Below are positions 28,733 to 38,300 of a stretch of 64,000 nt of DNA, piece after piece. The translations under genes and the position numbers were made by a program. Within the stretch, counting starts at the first letter, position 1. The number at the start of each line of letters is the position of its first letter. Origin of the DNA: Pirellula staleyi DSM 6068 (GTDB lineage: Bacteria; Planctomycetota; Planctomycetia; Pirellulales; Pirellulaceae); contig NC_013720.1 of assembly GCF_000025185.1 (NCBI RefSeq), positions 3,472,001-3,536,000 of the forward strand, read 5' to 3'. A model generated the notes under the pieces. That model saw only the letters and a program-made list of their open reading frames with translations. It made no database searches and was not told the DNA's origin.

Positions 28733-29425
28733 ATGCCCCGCACACCGAGTCTCGACATCCTGCACGAAGATAACCACTTGTTGGTCATCAACAAGCGCCC
28801 GCTGTTGGCCACGCAAGGTGTCGCCGAGGGGACCCCGAGCCTTGTGACCGAAGTGCAGCAGTACCTTAAGGTTAAGTATAAGAAGCCGGGCAATGTGTAC
28901 GTGGGGGTCGTGAGTCGGCTCGACGCGCATACTAGTGGCGTGGTGGTGCTGGCGCGGACAAGTAAAGCGGCCAGCCGACTTGCGGAGCAGTTCCGCGAGC
29001 AGGGAGTCGAAAAAACATACTGGGCGGCTGTGGAAGCGGCTCCCGAGCCAGCCAGTGGGGAACTTGTTAGCTGGGTGGTGAAGGACGATAAGAATCGCCG
29101 GATGACCATTGCCGATCGTAAATTGGCAGGGTGCCAGAAAGCGGTGCTGACTTACGAAACGCTCGAACAGAATAAATCGGCGGCGCTGGTGTCGGTGAAG
29201 CTCGAAACGGGCCGAAAACATCAGATTCGCCTGCAACTGGCAGACGAACTTTCGCTTCCGGTGATTGGCGACCGAAAGTATGGTAGCCGGATCGAGTTTC
29301 CCGAAGGGATCGCGCTTCACGCACGCGAACTGGCGTTCGATCACCCGGTGGGTGGCAAGCGGCTGTCGTTTGTCGCGCCCCTGCCAGCGACCTGGAAGGG
29401 GCTCAAGTTCAAAGCGGGGAAATAA
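28733..29425 (+). CDS. RluA-family RNA pseudouridine synthase
   Basis: The product has 230 residues. The RluA catalytic motif is VVSRLDAHTSGVVVLARTS, where the Asp after RL is the nucleophile. KTYWAAVEA and the late KLETGRKHQIRLQLA, with PVIGDRKYGS, are further family blocks. There is no N-terminal S4 domain, so it is a compact RluA type (RluC/D/TruC-like). The exact rRNA or tRNA target cannot be told from sequence. It is divergent from maf, with 205 bases between them. Confidence 0.93.
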   Translation: MPRTPSLDILHEDNHLLVINKRPLLATQGVAEGTPSLVTEVQQYLKVKYKKPGNVYVGVVSRLDAHTSGVVVLARTSKAASRLAEQFREQGVEKTYWAAVEAAPEPASGELVSWVVKDDKNRRMTIADRKLAGCQKAVLTYETLEQNKSAALVSVKLETGRKHQIRLQLADELSLPVIGDRKYGSRIEFPEGIALHARELAFDHPVGGKRLSFVAPLPATWKGLKFKAGK

Positions 29426-29842
29426 GTGACTGTGACTTGCTGGTTGTAACTTGGAAGTATCGCGAGAACGAATCGGCTGGGGGATCGTCATACTAGAAGT
29501 GGTGTGCGAATAGAAAGCACTGGCCTTGGCATTTTTGGGACGCTTGATCCTAGCGCCAGTCGATCCAGATTCCGCCGGGTCCCCAGTGAACGTCGCTGAG
29601 AACCGCCTCGAGACAATCCCACAAAATCTCTCTCCAGGCCGGTTTGCGAAACTTTGGCATCGGGTTGCGGGTTAGTTTGAAGTGGAGAAGTTCGGCTCGC
29701 GATGGTCGAGCGTGACAAATGCGCAATTCTCGGCGGGAAATTTCCGGGAGCCATTGATTTTTTAGTTGCCGAATCGATCTACTAATTACTTCGATTTCGA
29801 GCAGAAAGTATTTGACTACTTCACCGTAGGGGCGTTGGTTCG
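29426..29842. other. Intergenic region upstream of the Ser/Thr kinase gene
   Basis: About 415 bases. It is more AT-rich than the flanking genes, particularly after 29740, which suits a promoter for the kinase gene. Most of it is spanned by a minus-strand open frame (29550-29870) listed separately with low confidence. Confidence 0.35.
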
Positions 29843-29870
29843 ATGCGTTCGATGTTTCGCAATTCGGCAC
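29550..29870 (-). CDS. Possible small protein antisense to the kinase start (doubtful)
   Basis: A 106-codon frame would start inside the kinase gene and run through its upstream region. Its C-terminus (RKPAWREILWDCLEAVL, then HWGPGGIWIDWR) looks more protein-like than most shadow frames here because of its Trp-rich, ordered composition. There is no recognised family and no clear ribosome site. It could be a real short gene starting at an internal codon, or chance. Confidence 0.25.
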   Translation of the reverse strand: MPNCETSNASNQRPYGEVVKYFLLEIEVISRSIRQLKNQWLPEISRRELRICHARPSRAELLHFKLTRNPMPKFRKPAWREILWDCLEAVLSDVHWGPGGIWIDWR

Positions 29871-31279
29871 TTCTGAGCGGACTGGTTACCCAAGACCAGG
29901 TCGACGAGGCAATTGCGCATCTACGCTCGAGCGGATCTCTTTCGGCAACTGCGGTGGAACTCGACGATTCGCTTCTCGCCGCTCGACTTGTGGAGAAGGG
30001 GATTCTGACCCCCTATCAGGCCGATCAGATCCGTAGCGGACGCACCAAGCTGAACCTGGGGCCCTACATCATCACCGAATGGATTGGCCAAGGTGGTATG
30101 GGGCAGGTGTTCAAAGCACTCCACCAAGTGATGGGGCGCGAGTCGGCTGTAAAAGTGCTGCCACTCACCAAATCGACCCCGGAAGCGGTGAACAACTTCA
30201 ATCGCGAGATTCGAACCCAAGCGCAACTCGATCACCCGAACCTCGTGCGAGCCTACGATGCGGGGCGCGATGGCAATGTCCATTATCTGGTGGTCGAGTA
30301 TGTCCCCGGGACCGACCTGCGGCGGCTGGTTCGTTCGCAAGGCCCGCTCACGCAGCAGCAAGCGGCGAGTGTGATTTTGCAAGCAGCGCGAGGACTCGAG
30401 CACGCCCATCAGCGTGGTTTGATTCACCGCGATGTGAAGCCGGGCAACATTTTGGTGACGCCCAAGGGAATCGCAAAGGTTTCCGACCTCGGGCTAGCTG
30501 GATTCATGAACGAAGCAGAAGCGGATCCGCGCGCAGGAAAAATCGTCGGAACAGCCGACTATCTTTCGCCTGAACAGATTCGTACACCCACCGAGATCAC
30601 GCATGCGAGCGACATCTACTCGCTCGGTTGCACGCTCTACTACGCCGTCTGCGGCAAAGTTCCATTTCCTGGAGGAACCGCCCGCGACAAAGCGCGGCGG
30701 CACTGCGAAGAAACGCCTTGGCACCCTCGACGCTTCAACCTCGATCTGCACGAAGAGTTTGTCGACGTTATCGCCGACATGATGGAAAAAGATCCGCGCA
30801 ACCGCATTCCTACCGCCTCGGAAGTGGTGGCTCGTCTTGAGCAATGGGCCGGTGATGCGAGCCCCATTGCTGCACGCTCGGCCATTCGCAGCCCCTGGAC
30901 AGCACCGCCGCTGCCAGCAGCTCCCGATGGCGAAGATCGCGCCGACAACCTGCAAGATACCGATGGTGGCGAGCCCAGCAGCGGACTCGAGAGCCCGAGT
31001 CAAATTTCGCAGCTGTCGCAAGCTTCGCAGCAAACCGCTTCGCAAGGTGCTGCGAGCCAAGAGACCCTTCCGGCCAAGCCTGGACGGATTCGCCCCGTAA
31101 CTGCTGGTGCCACTGGCTCAGGAAGTTCGGCCCTCAGTAGCGCGAGTGGAATTTTCTCCACACCCATCTCGAAGTGGCCAACGACCACGGTGGTAGCCGT
31201 CACACTTGCGGTGGCTGTTCCCGTGTCGATGTTCGTCGGCGCACTCGTCGCCTCCGTGCTCTTCTATCTGATGCGCTAA
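29843..31279 (+). CDS. Serine/threonine protein kinase with N-terminal prefix domain and C-terminal membrane helix
   Basis: The product has 478 residues. Residues 1-70 are a helical prefix ending in LVEKGILTPYQADQIRSG, a module common ahead of planctomycete kinases. The kinase domain (about 74-335) has glycine loop GQGGMGQVF, Lys104 in AVKVLPL, the catalytic HRDVKPGNILV (Asp197), and a DLG triplet (Asp215) where DFG is usual. The APE equivalent is SPEQIR. A low-complexity Ser/Gln/Ala linker follows, then one hydrophobic helix at the extreme C-terminus (VVAVTLAVAVPVSMFVGALV), so the kinase is likely cytoplasmic and tail-anchored. It overlaps the convergent gene by four bases at the stop. Confidence 0.95.
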   Translation: MRSMFRNSALLSGLVTQDQVDEAIAHLRSSGSLSATAVELDDSLLAARLVEKGILTPYQADQIRSGRTKLNLGPYIITEWIGQGGMGQVFKALHQVMGRESAVKVLPLTKSTPEAVNNFNREIRTQAQLDHPNLVRAYDAGRDGNVHYLVVEYVPGTDLRRLVRSQGPLTQQQAASVILQAARGLEHAHQRGLIHRDVKPGNILVTPKGIAKVSDLGLAGFMNEAEADPRAGKIVGTADYLSPEQIRTPTEITHASDIYSLGCTLYYAVCGKVPFPGGTARDKARRHCEETPWHPRRFNLDLHEEFVDVIADMMEKDPRNRIPTASEVVARLEQWAGDASPIAARSAIRSPWTAPPLPAAPDGEDRADNLQDTDGGEPSSGLESPSQISQLSQASQQTASQGAASQETLPAKPGRIRPVTAGATGSGSSALSSASGIFSTPISKWPTTTVVAVTLAVAVPVSMFVGALVASVLFYLMR

Positions 31280-32910
31280 CTTCCGGCGGCTGGTGAAGTT
31301 GGCGGCGCTGGCGGTCCGGTGAAAGGATCGGCAGGTGTTCCCGAACCGGGCGATGAAGCAGGCACAGGCGCTGCGGCAGGCTGAGTAGGGGCTACAGGTG
31401 CTGCTGGTGCAGGCTGCGGAGCTGTTGGCGCGGCTGCACCGCCCGCTTTTCTCTTGGCGAGTTCTTGTGCCAGGATGCTCGCTGTGTCGCTTTTTACAAA
31501 CTGAGGAACAAGCCCTCGCGCTGTTGTGAACAGCTTATCGATGCGGGCTTGGGTCGCTTTGTCGGTCGAACTGATCCGCTGCGACTGCTGATCGATCGCA
31601 CGCTGCAAATTCTCTCCCGAATCGAGTTCGCGAAATTGATCGAGCAGCACCTGCGCTTCGTCAATTTTTCCCTCCGCTAACCGTTTACGAAATCGGGCAG
31701 CGGCTAGCTCTCGCTGTGCAACGAGATCCATGATGCGGCTTTGAAAACTAACCACGACACCTTCCGCTTCTAGTCGTGGCGTGTCGTCGGGAAGCGACGC
31801 GACAAGTTCACTCTCTTGACCAGGAACCAGCGGAAGTCGGGCCAATAGTTGCTGGCCACTTTTCACCAGCAGCACTTGAATACCGAGCGATGCTGGAAGT
31901 CGCACGGCGCCGCGCCAATCGCTCACGCCAATCAGAGTTGCATCTTCGCCCGTTTCGCTTCGTAGATAAACGCCATAGCCCACGAGGGGCTGTGGATTGG
32001 TGCCGCGCGATTGCAGCACGAGATCGGTCACCGGCGCTTGAGGCTTCACAACGAAAGCAAGTCGCTCGGTTCGTTGGCCACCTTTCACAGGAATGGCGTA
32101 GCGAAATCCCGAGATCAATTCGCCAGTCAGTTGAGCACCAGTGCGCGACGTGGTGCGAATGAGGGACCATGGCACCGATTGAATGCCTCCCTTCATCGGT
32201 TCCCCTTTGCGATCGTTGCGCCGAACGACAGGGCGCAGCACCGCTTGATCGGTGATGGCGGCTGGTTGGATGTCATTCGTCACAAGCCCACCCGCTCGAG
32301 CGCGCCCTGCGAGTTTGTTGCCGTCGACGCGCTCGATGCGCATCATCGGTGTGAATGCACGAACGACTCCATCGACAGCCGCATACGGAACCAAACTCCG
32401 CTCTAGCGATGGACGAAAGAATTTGCCAAGCCATAGCTCGCTCCTGACATCGAACTCACCAACGCGGAGATCGATGGTGCCGTCGAGCGACTTCGATCGA
32501 GCAGCGTGAATCAGCATCAGCTTGTCGAACTTGGCATACTCGGGCAGAAGTTCCTTCAGCCGATCGCGCGTGATATCTGCGGGGGATTCAGCGAGTTCAG
32601 CCTCGAGCGCGGGGCTCGCGAGCATCACCTGCGATTGCCAAGTGGCACGGAACATCAACTCACCCTGCTCGAGCACCTGACGCTCGATCGCCTGTTCGAG
32701 CAAGTCAGGATCGGGCAGAGCAGGGGAGACTGCAATCACCAGCTGCACCCGGTACGGATTGAATTCCCAAGCCGATTGTGCATAAAGCCGCGAGGTGCCA
32801 AAGCTAAGTCCGCTGACCAGTAGCACAATTGCGAGCGATAGTCTTGCTAAATAGATCGGCATCGACTGGCACGAGAAGCTGCGGAGAAAACAGGAGCGAT
32901 GATGGTGCAT
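31276..32910 (-). CDS. Exported protein of unknown function
   Basis: The product has 544 residues. A signal peptide (LARLSLAIVLLVSGLSFGTS, cleavage near YAQS) leads into a region with no family I recognise. A Pro/Ala-rich tail closes the protein. ATG 32910 overlaps the stop of the upstream gene as TGATG and has AGGAG upstream, so translation is probably coupled to the solute-binding-like protein; the alternative ATG 32862 lacks a ribosome site but gives a shorter signal n-region. It is the last gene of the minus-strand ExbB/ExbD block, so an envelope role with those genes is inferred. Confidence 0.72.
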   Translation of the reverse strand: MHHHRSCFLRSFSCQSMPIYLARLSLAIVLLVSGLSFGTSRLYAQSAWEFNPYRVQLVIAVSPALPDPDLLEQAIERQVLEQGELMFRATWQSQVMLASPALEAELAESPADITRDRLKELLPEYAKFDKLMLIHAARSKSLDGTIDLRVGEFDVRSELWLGKFFRPSLERSLVPYAAVDGVVRAFTPMMRIERVDGNKLAGRARAGGLVTNDIQPAAITDQAVLRPVVRRNDRKGEPMKGGIQSVPWSLIRTTSRTGAQLTGELISGFRYAIPVKGGQRTERLAFVVKPQAPVTDLVLQSRGTNPQPLVGYGVYLRSETGEDATLIGVSDWRGAVRLPASLGIQVLLVKSGQQLLARLPLVPGQESELVASLPDDTPRLEAEGVVVSFQSRIMDLVAQRELAAARFRKRLAEGKIDEAQVLLDQFRELDSGENLQRAIDQQSQRISSTDKATQARIDKLFTTARGLVPQFVKSDTASILAQELAKRKAGGAAAPTAPQPAPAAPVAPTQPAAAPVPASSPGSGTPADPFTGPPAPPTSPAAGS

Positions 32911-35288
32911 CAGCGGGCTCCTGCGGTGAGAGAGGCGGGATATGTTGGTCTGCTACTTTGTGCGGTGGCGGCAGCAGGAGCAAGCCAGCGATCGATATCT
33001 TGATACAGCGAAATACGGGGACCTTCGAGCACCACGCGATCTTTGCGATAAGCGTAATGATCGACCAACTGCCAGAGCGGCAGGACTTCTACTTCTTCAT
33101 GAACAAGGCGGTGCAGTTGAGCTAATCGCTGCCGCGCAACTTGCCAGTTACGAGCCCCATCAAGCTGTTGCAGCGATAATTTAATGAACGGGTTGTTCGT
33201 CGGAGCAATCCCCAACTCGCCGAACAGCCGCGAGGCGTCGGTGAGAGGTTCCCAAGCCGCCAGTTGGCGGTAGACCAAATCGCAGCTTCCGTCAGGATCA
33301 TCAAATACCCCCGGTGGAAACTCTTTCAAGGTGCATTCGATCTTGAGGAGCTTCCACTGAGCCTTAATTGCGCGACAAGCAATGCGGCTGGTTTCGTCGG
33401 CGGGATGTCCGAGCACGAGGGGCTCGAGTTTGGGTACCGCTTCCATCGCTTTCTCTTTGGCCGAACGAATTTCAGCTTCCGCCAAAATGCGTAGTGTGGC
33501 TGCGAGTCGTGGATCGTACGGGCGCGGGAGAACCGTTTCGTCGTAGGCATACGCCCCTTGCTGATTCCCTTCAAAGGGAGCCGGAAACGGACCACTCACG
33601 AGTTGTGAACCAGCAATCTGTCGATCCCCAAGCAGACCTTTGTCGAGAATCAGCTGGCGGTTGATGCCATACAGCAGAGCGCGCCGAAAGGTCCGGTTCG
33701 AGAGAAACGGATGGTTCATCCGCACGGTCAGCAGATGGGTTGTCGGGACGTTGTAAGGAGCGACGACGATATTCGGATCGCTTGAAAATGCGTTAATATC
33801 CCCAGGAAAGAGGGCATCAATGACATCGATTTCGCCCCGCCTTAGTCCGTTGATCGCGCGGTCGGTGTCGTCGTAGACTCGCTCGGCCACTTCGCTCGGA
33901 CTGCTCGGAGTTGTCTCGGTCGACTGAGCACGCACGAGTCGCATCACCGTGCTGTCTTGCGCGAGAATTGCGTACTGCTTCAGGTTGCCGACCCCGGTGG
34001 TTGGCAGAGGAACATTCCGCAGCAAAGCCTGCGGCATGACGTGGAGCAACTTGAACTCCGTGATCACCCGCGCGGGACTGGCAACGCGCACGCTGTCGAT
34101 AGTGCGGGCCCAGGCGGCATTGAATTCGTCGCTCGCCGGATCGGCAGTTCGCAGTAGCACGTTCGACAGCCAAACTGCAGCCGGCATTTCTCCTTGGGCA
34201 TTGCTCGCCGCAGCTAGCGCCGGGGGCAAGACAAACGTCAGCTGCAGTCCATCTTCGGATAGCGTGGTGGTGCCAAGTGGCGAGGCATACACGCCCCCTT
34301 CAGCGGTGAGTGATTTCAGCTGCATCAGCGTCGCCGAAGTGAGTTGCCCCGTTCGGCGGGCTGCCGGATTTTGCAAACTCGTCGGCGCGAGTTCGTGAGC
34401 AGGATGCGTTACACCGATGACGACGCGAGGATATAAGCGTCGCAGTTCCGCCACGAGGGCCGCGCCCCCTTCGACCTCGGGCCAAACGGCCTGCATGTTC
34501 GATAGCTCATCGTGCGCTTCGGCAAAACGTTTCGCTTTCAGATGTTCCGCAGCAGCATCGCGATGAATGGCGGCTAGCGAGTCGAGCTGTTCACGCCACT
34601 TTTTAGCAAACGTTTCATTCGATGCTTTGTAAGTCGTTTCGAGTCGCTTCAGCAGCGTGCGTGTGCTGGAATAGTCTTCCTTCTCGAAATAGCCCGCCAA
34701 CATGCGATCGGCAATATTTCCGAGCACCGCCATCAAGGTGGGAGCCGTTTCACTCGCTCGATATTGCGGGTTCTGTGCCCACAGCTCTTCAAGGACCGCC
34801 AGCGCCTCGTCGTACTTATGCTTACTAAAAGCAGCCCCGGCCGATCGGTAAAGGAACGACTCGCGCGAGTTCTTCAGCCCGTCGAGCTTCGGGTAATAGT
34901 CCAGCAAGAAGACCAGGTAGTCGAACGCTTCATCGAGCTTGCCATCGGCGATCAACTTGTCGGTCTCTGCCAGTACGATCTGTTCGTAGAGCTCCAGTTT
35001 TTTGATATCCCCCCAAGCGATTTCGAACTCACGCGCATCGTTAACCAGTCGCAAGCGAAGTTTTTCTGTTGGGCGCGGATTCGACGGCACCAGTCGTCCA
35101 GGAAGCTTGAGAGGCTGAACGACTAGCACTTGGGGCATCCCCATCTCTTCGATCGTGATGCGATCGAACGGGACCTGCTGATAGAGTCGCTTCCCTCCTT
35201 GCGCTGAAACTTCGCGCGACCATGCCGACACCAGCGCCAGCCAGGCGAGTGCAAGAAGAATCGGTTTAGCGAAGTGTGGCGAAAGCAT
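32910..35288 (-). CDS. Extracellular solute-binding (family 5)-like protein with N-terminal helical repeats
   Basis: The product has 792 residues. A signal peptide (PILLALAWLALVSAWSREVSAQ shown here only in part: LLALAWLALVSAW) is followed by a TPR-like helical region (about residues 90-270). A C-terminal half resembles dipeptide/nickel-type solute-binding proteins: INGLRRGEIDVIDALFPGD, VPTTHLLTVRMNHPFLSNR, then TFRRALLYGINRQLIL. No ABC permease or ATPase genes are adjacent, so it is probably not part of a normal ABC importer. The stop overlaps the next gene. Fusion of a helical repeat to the binding-protein fold is unusual. A role in sensing or delivering a ligand to the ExbB/ExbD complex is inference. 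Confidence 0.8.
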   Translation of the reverse strand: MLSPHFAKPILLALAWLALVSAWSREVSAQGGKRLYQQVPFDRITIEEMGMPQVLVVQPLKLPGRLVPSNPRPTEKLRLRLVNDAREFEIAWGDIKKLELYEQIVLAETDKLIADGKLDEAFDYLVFLLDYYPKLDGLKNSRESFLYRSAGAAFSKHKYDEALAVLEELWAQNPQYRASETAPTLMAVLGNIADRMLAGYFEKEDYSSTRTLLKRLETTYKASNETFAKKWREQLDSLAAIHRDAAAEHLKAKRFAEAHDELSNMQAVWPEVEGGAALVAELRRLYPRVVIGVTHPAHELAPTSLQNPAARRTGQLTSATLMQLKSLTAEGGVYASPLGTTTLSEDGLQLTFVLPPALAAASNAQGEMPAAVWLSNVLLRTADPASDEFNAAWARTIDSVRVASPARVITEFKLLHVMPQALLRNVPLPTTGVGNLKQYAILAQDSTVMRLVRAQSTETTPSSPSEVAERVYDDTDRAINGLRRGEIDVIDALFPGDINAFSSDPNIVVAPYNVPTTHLLTVRMNHPFLSNRTFRRALLYGINRQLILDKGLLGDRQIAGSQLVSGPFPAPFEGNQQGAYAYDETVLPRPYDPRLAATLRILAEAEIRSAKEKAMEAVPKLEPLVLGHPADETSRIACRAIKAQWKLLKIECTLKEFPPGVFDDPDGSCDLVYRQLAAWEPLTDASRLFGELGIAPTNNPFIKLSLQQLDGARNWQVARQRLAQLHRLVHEEVEVLPLWQLVDHYAYRKDRVVLEGPRISLYQDIDRWLAPAAATAQSSRPTYPASLTAGAR

Positions 35289-35348
35289 GCGATGATGGGC
35301 TGCGATGTGTGCCGTCTAAGGAAGGGAAAACGTTTCGCGAGCAAAATT

Positions 35349-38300
35349 CTAGGGGCTTGCCGGTTTGGGAATCGTGACAAACAGCAATTGACCATCGGCG
35401 GCGGCGACAGCGAGTCGCGTTTCAAGCACGGCATTCACGCCAGTCACGACGCGTCCAATTTCGCCCGTCGCAATGATTTTTCCCGTCGCTCCCTCCACAC
35501 GGACCAGCTTGCCACTGGTGCTCACCAGTAGCAGATCGCTTCCGAGCACCACCGGCGGGCCAGCGAGTTGATCGCTGTAGTCGAGGATCCACTTAGTTTC
35601 ACCATCAGCACCAAGCGCGATGATCCCTTCGGGCTGCGTAGCGACGAGCACCAAATCGAGCGCCGCAAAGGGACCACTCGTCACTCGTCCGGCAAGTTTT
35701 TTGGTCTCGGTGACCGCGAGTGTTTGCGGGTGGATGGTCACTAGGCTGTCGACCGCTTCACCACGTCCCACACCAACGATCGTGCTGGCCACGCGGGCGA
35801 GTTGCTTAGCGAGTGGAAGCGTTGAAGTGGATTCTCCAGCAAGCGCCAATTGCGGTGGTGTCCCCGCACGCTCGACCAGTTTGTAGAGCATCACACCCCC
35901 GTCGGAGAGGAGAATGTTTTTGCCATCCTCCAGGAGTAGTGGCGAGAGCCAGGGGAACTTCGCGCCTGCTTTCAGCGGCGGAGTGAATGGGAAGATCGGG
36001 GCCTCACCTGTGAGAGGATTCACCGCTTGCACAGGCCCTTTTTCGAGCGGCACAATCACCGAACTCCCGAGGACGAGTGGCGTGCAACGAGAGCTTCCAT
36101 CGATCGAGCTGAACTCGGTGTAGCGGCTCTTCTCTTTCTCTTCGAGGTTGCACAGGATACCGCGATTTCCGGTTCCAAAGCCGCTGATCAAATACTGATT
36201 GTTGCCGAGATTCGAGAGCTGCGACAGCGAAATCGGACCACCTCCGAGAGGTGGTGTGAGCTGCGGAGTTGCGTAAAGTCCTTGTCGCAGTGCATCCCGC
36301 GGAATGCTGTAGAGCAGCCCTCCACGGGTGGCTGCAAAAACTTCGGAGCGAGGCTGATGAATCAGCACCGCAGCGAGTTGCTGCGCGATGCGTGTGGTCC
36401 AAATCGCTTTGCCGTCGGCCGGATTGCAGGCCTCTACCAAAATGCCATCTTGCGTTCCGCGGCGACGCGCGTGCACCAGCACTCCACCAGAAAACTGCAG
36501 TGGCGCGACGAATCGATCCCCCGGGTGAAGTGTCCAGCGCCGAGCTAGTTGTGCGAGAGACGCTTGAATTTCGTAAGCACTCGCGCGAGTGCCTACGAGC
36601 CAGACCTGATTGGCTTCGACAGCTGGGTAGGTTGTCGTGGGTTCCGAATCGGTCGCTTCGAGTTTGCTGATCTCGCGAACGCTCTGCTGCGGGCTCGTGG
36701 GGTCGATCTCGATGACCGATGTTTGGCCAAGATCGGTCACCGCAATCACCCGGCGACTTGCTGTGAGCAGCGGTTCGGTAATTCGTCCCGCGAGCCGAAA
36801 CACTTTGCTCGTCGGTTGAAGCTGTTTGTTCTCGCCGGTTGGGGCGAGTGTTCGCAGCACGCTGTAGTTGATCCCCGGGCTCTCCGCGATCACCACATGG
36901 TCGAGCACCACCAGCGGCGGAACAAGAATCGAACCTTCAAGATGCCCCAGAAAACTCGTCTCTTCACACGCCAGCGTTTCCATCCGCAGGGCGAACAGCG
37001 TGCTGTGATCTCCCAGTTGATAGATGCGGCTGCGGCGCGAATCGAGACCAACAGCGGTACTCAGTTTCTGAGGAAGTTTGACCTGCCGTGGCGATGTTCC
37101 GTCGGCCAGCGCGATCTCGTAGATCGTCCCACTTTCGCAGCTGATGTAGGCGACGTCGGTTCCTACCACTGGACCAAAAAAACGTTCCCCTGGCGCGTGT
37201 CGCCACTTGATGCTGCCGGTCGCTGGCTCGAAACAGCAGAGAGTGCTCGTGCGCACATCGACAGCGAGCCAGTCGCCCGTCGGAGTCACCACAACGGCAG
37301 GGGCTCCCTGTCCTAGATACTTGTGCCACTTGAGAGCACCAGTGCCGAGGTCAAACGCATGGAGGCTTCCTTCGACAACCACAGGAACCAATCCGGTTGT
37401 GGCTCCTGTCCCTGCGGTTTCCGCATGCGAAAGCGCGATCGCAATCACACCTTCGGCAGCGGCAGCGGGGGCAGCAGGAAGGGGATTGTCACGCACTTCA
37501 ATTTGCAATTGTTCCCCTTGCGACAGCCGATATGTCGCCGCCATTAACGATTCGGAAATTTCGAGGGCTGGATACTTCTTGAGCAGTTCGCGGCGCGTGG
37601 CGTAGCCGGTCGCGGCTTGATTTTGGTCCGCAGCGGCCGTCATTTTTTCGACGGCCGTTTGCAGATCTCGATCTTGATCGATACTGCGCCGCGCGGCATC
37701 GAGTTTCTCGATGATCTGACTGATCCGCACTTCCTGATCTTTGCGTAGAGACGACGGAATGTACGACGGATTGTTCACCAGCGCGATCGCCGCTTCGGTC
37801 TTGGCGACAAGTTCAACGCGCTTCGCGGTGTCGGGTTCGTCTTTCGCTTTCGTGGCAAATCCATCAGCAATATCGGGCAAGATCGACGCCAGTTCGGTAC
37901 GGGCTTCATTGAACGATTCGGTCTCCACCTCAATTTGCGGCAACACCTGCTGCGCTGCTTTCAGGCCTTGCACCGGATCGCTCGCTTTATCGGTCACTTG
38001 GCGAATCTGCGCCATACCACGACGCACACGTGCGAGGCTGCTGTTAGGGTCGCTCGGATACTTTTTCAGAAACTCATCGAACACCGCGATCGCCGTGGAG
38101 TACGATCCGCTCCGATAATCCTCTTCCCCTTTTTGAAACAGCTCTGATGCCGAGCCACGCGTAAGCGAGTAGACCAGTAGGCCTGCAGCCAGCAGCAGCA
38201 CGCCGAGAGCGCCGCCACCAATGAGCAGCAGCGGAGAATCCCACTGGTTCTTCTTTTTCGGTGGAACAACAACACCGGCTGCTGCAGCGGGTTGACCAAG

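Noticed and set aside
28634-29491. 285-codon minus-strand frame opposite the pseudouridine synthase gene
   Set aside because: The plus strand carries the RluA catalytic motif in a normal-length protein; the minus frame has no family features.
33033-33038. Idea that the family-5 binding-like protein marks an ABC importer operon
   Set aside because: No permease or ATPase gene is on either side; neighbours are ExbB/ExbD-related and propeller genes.
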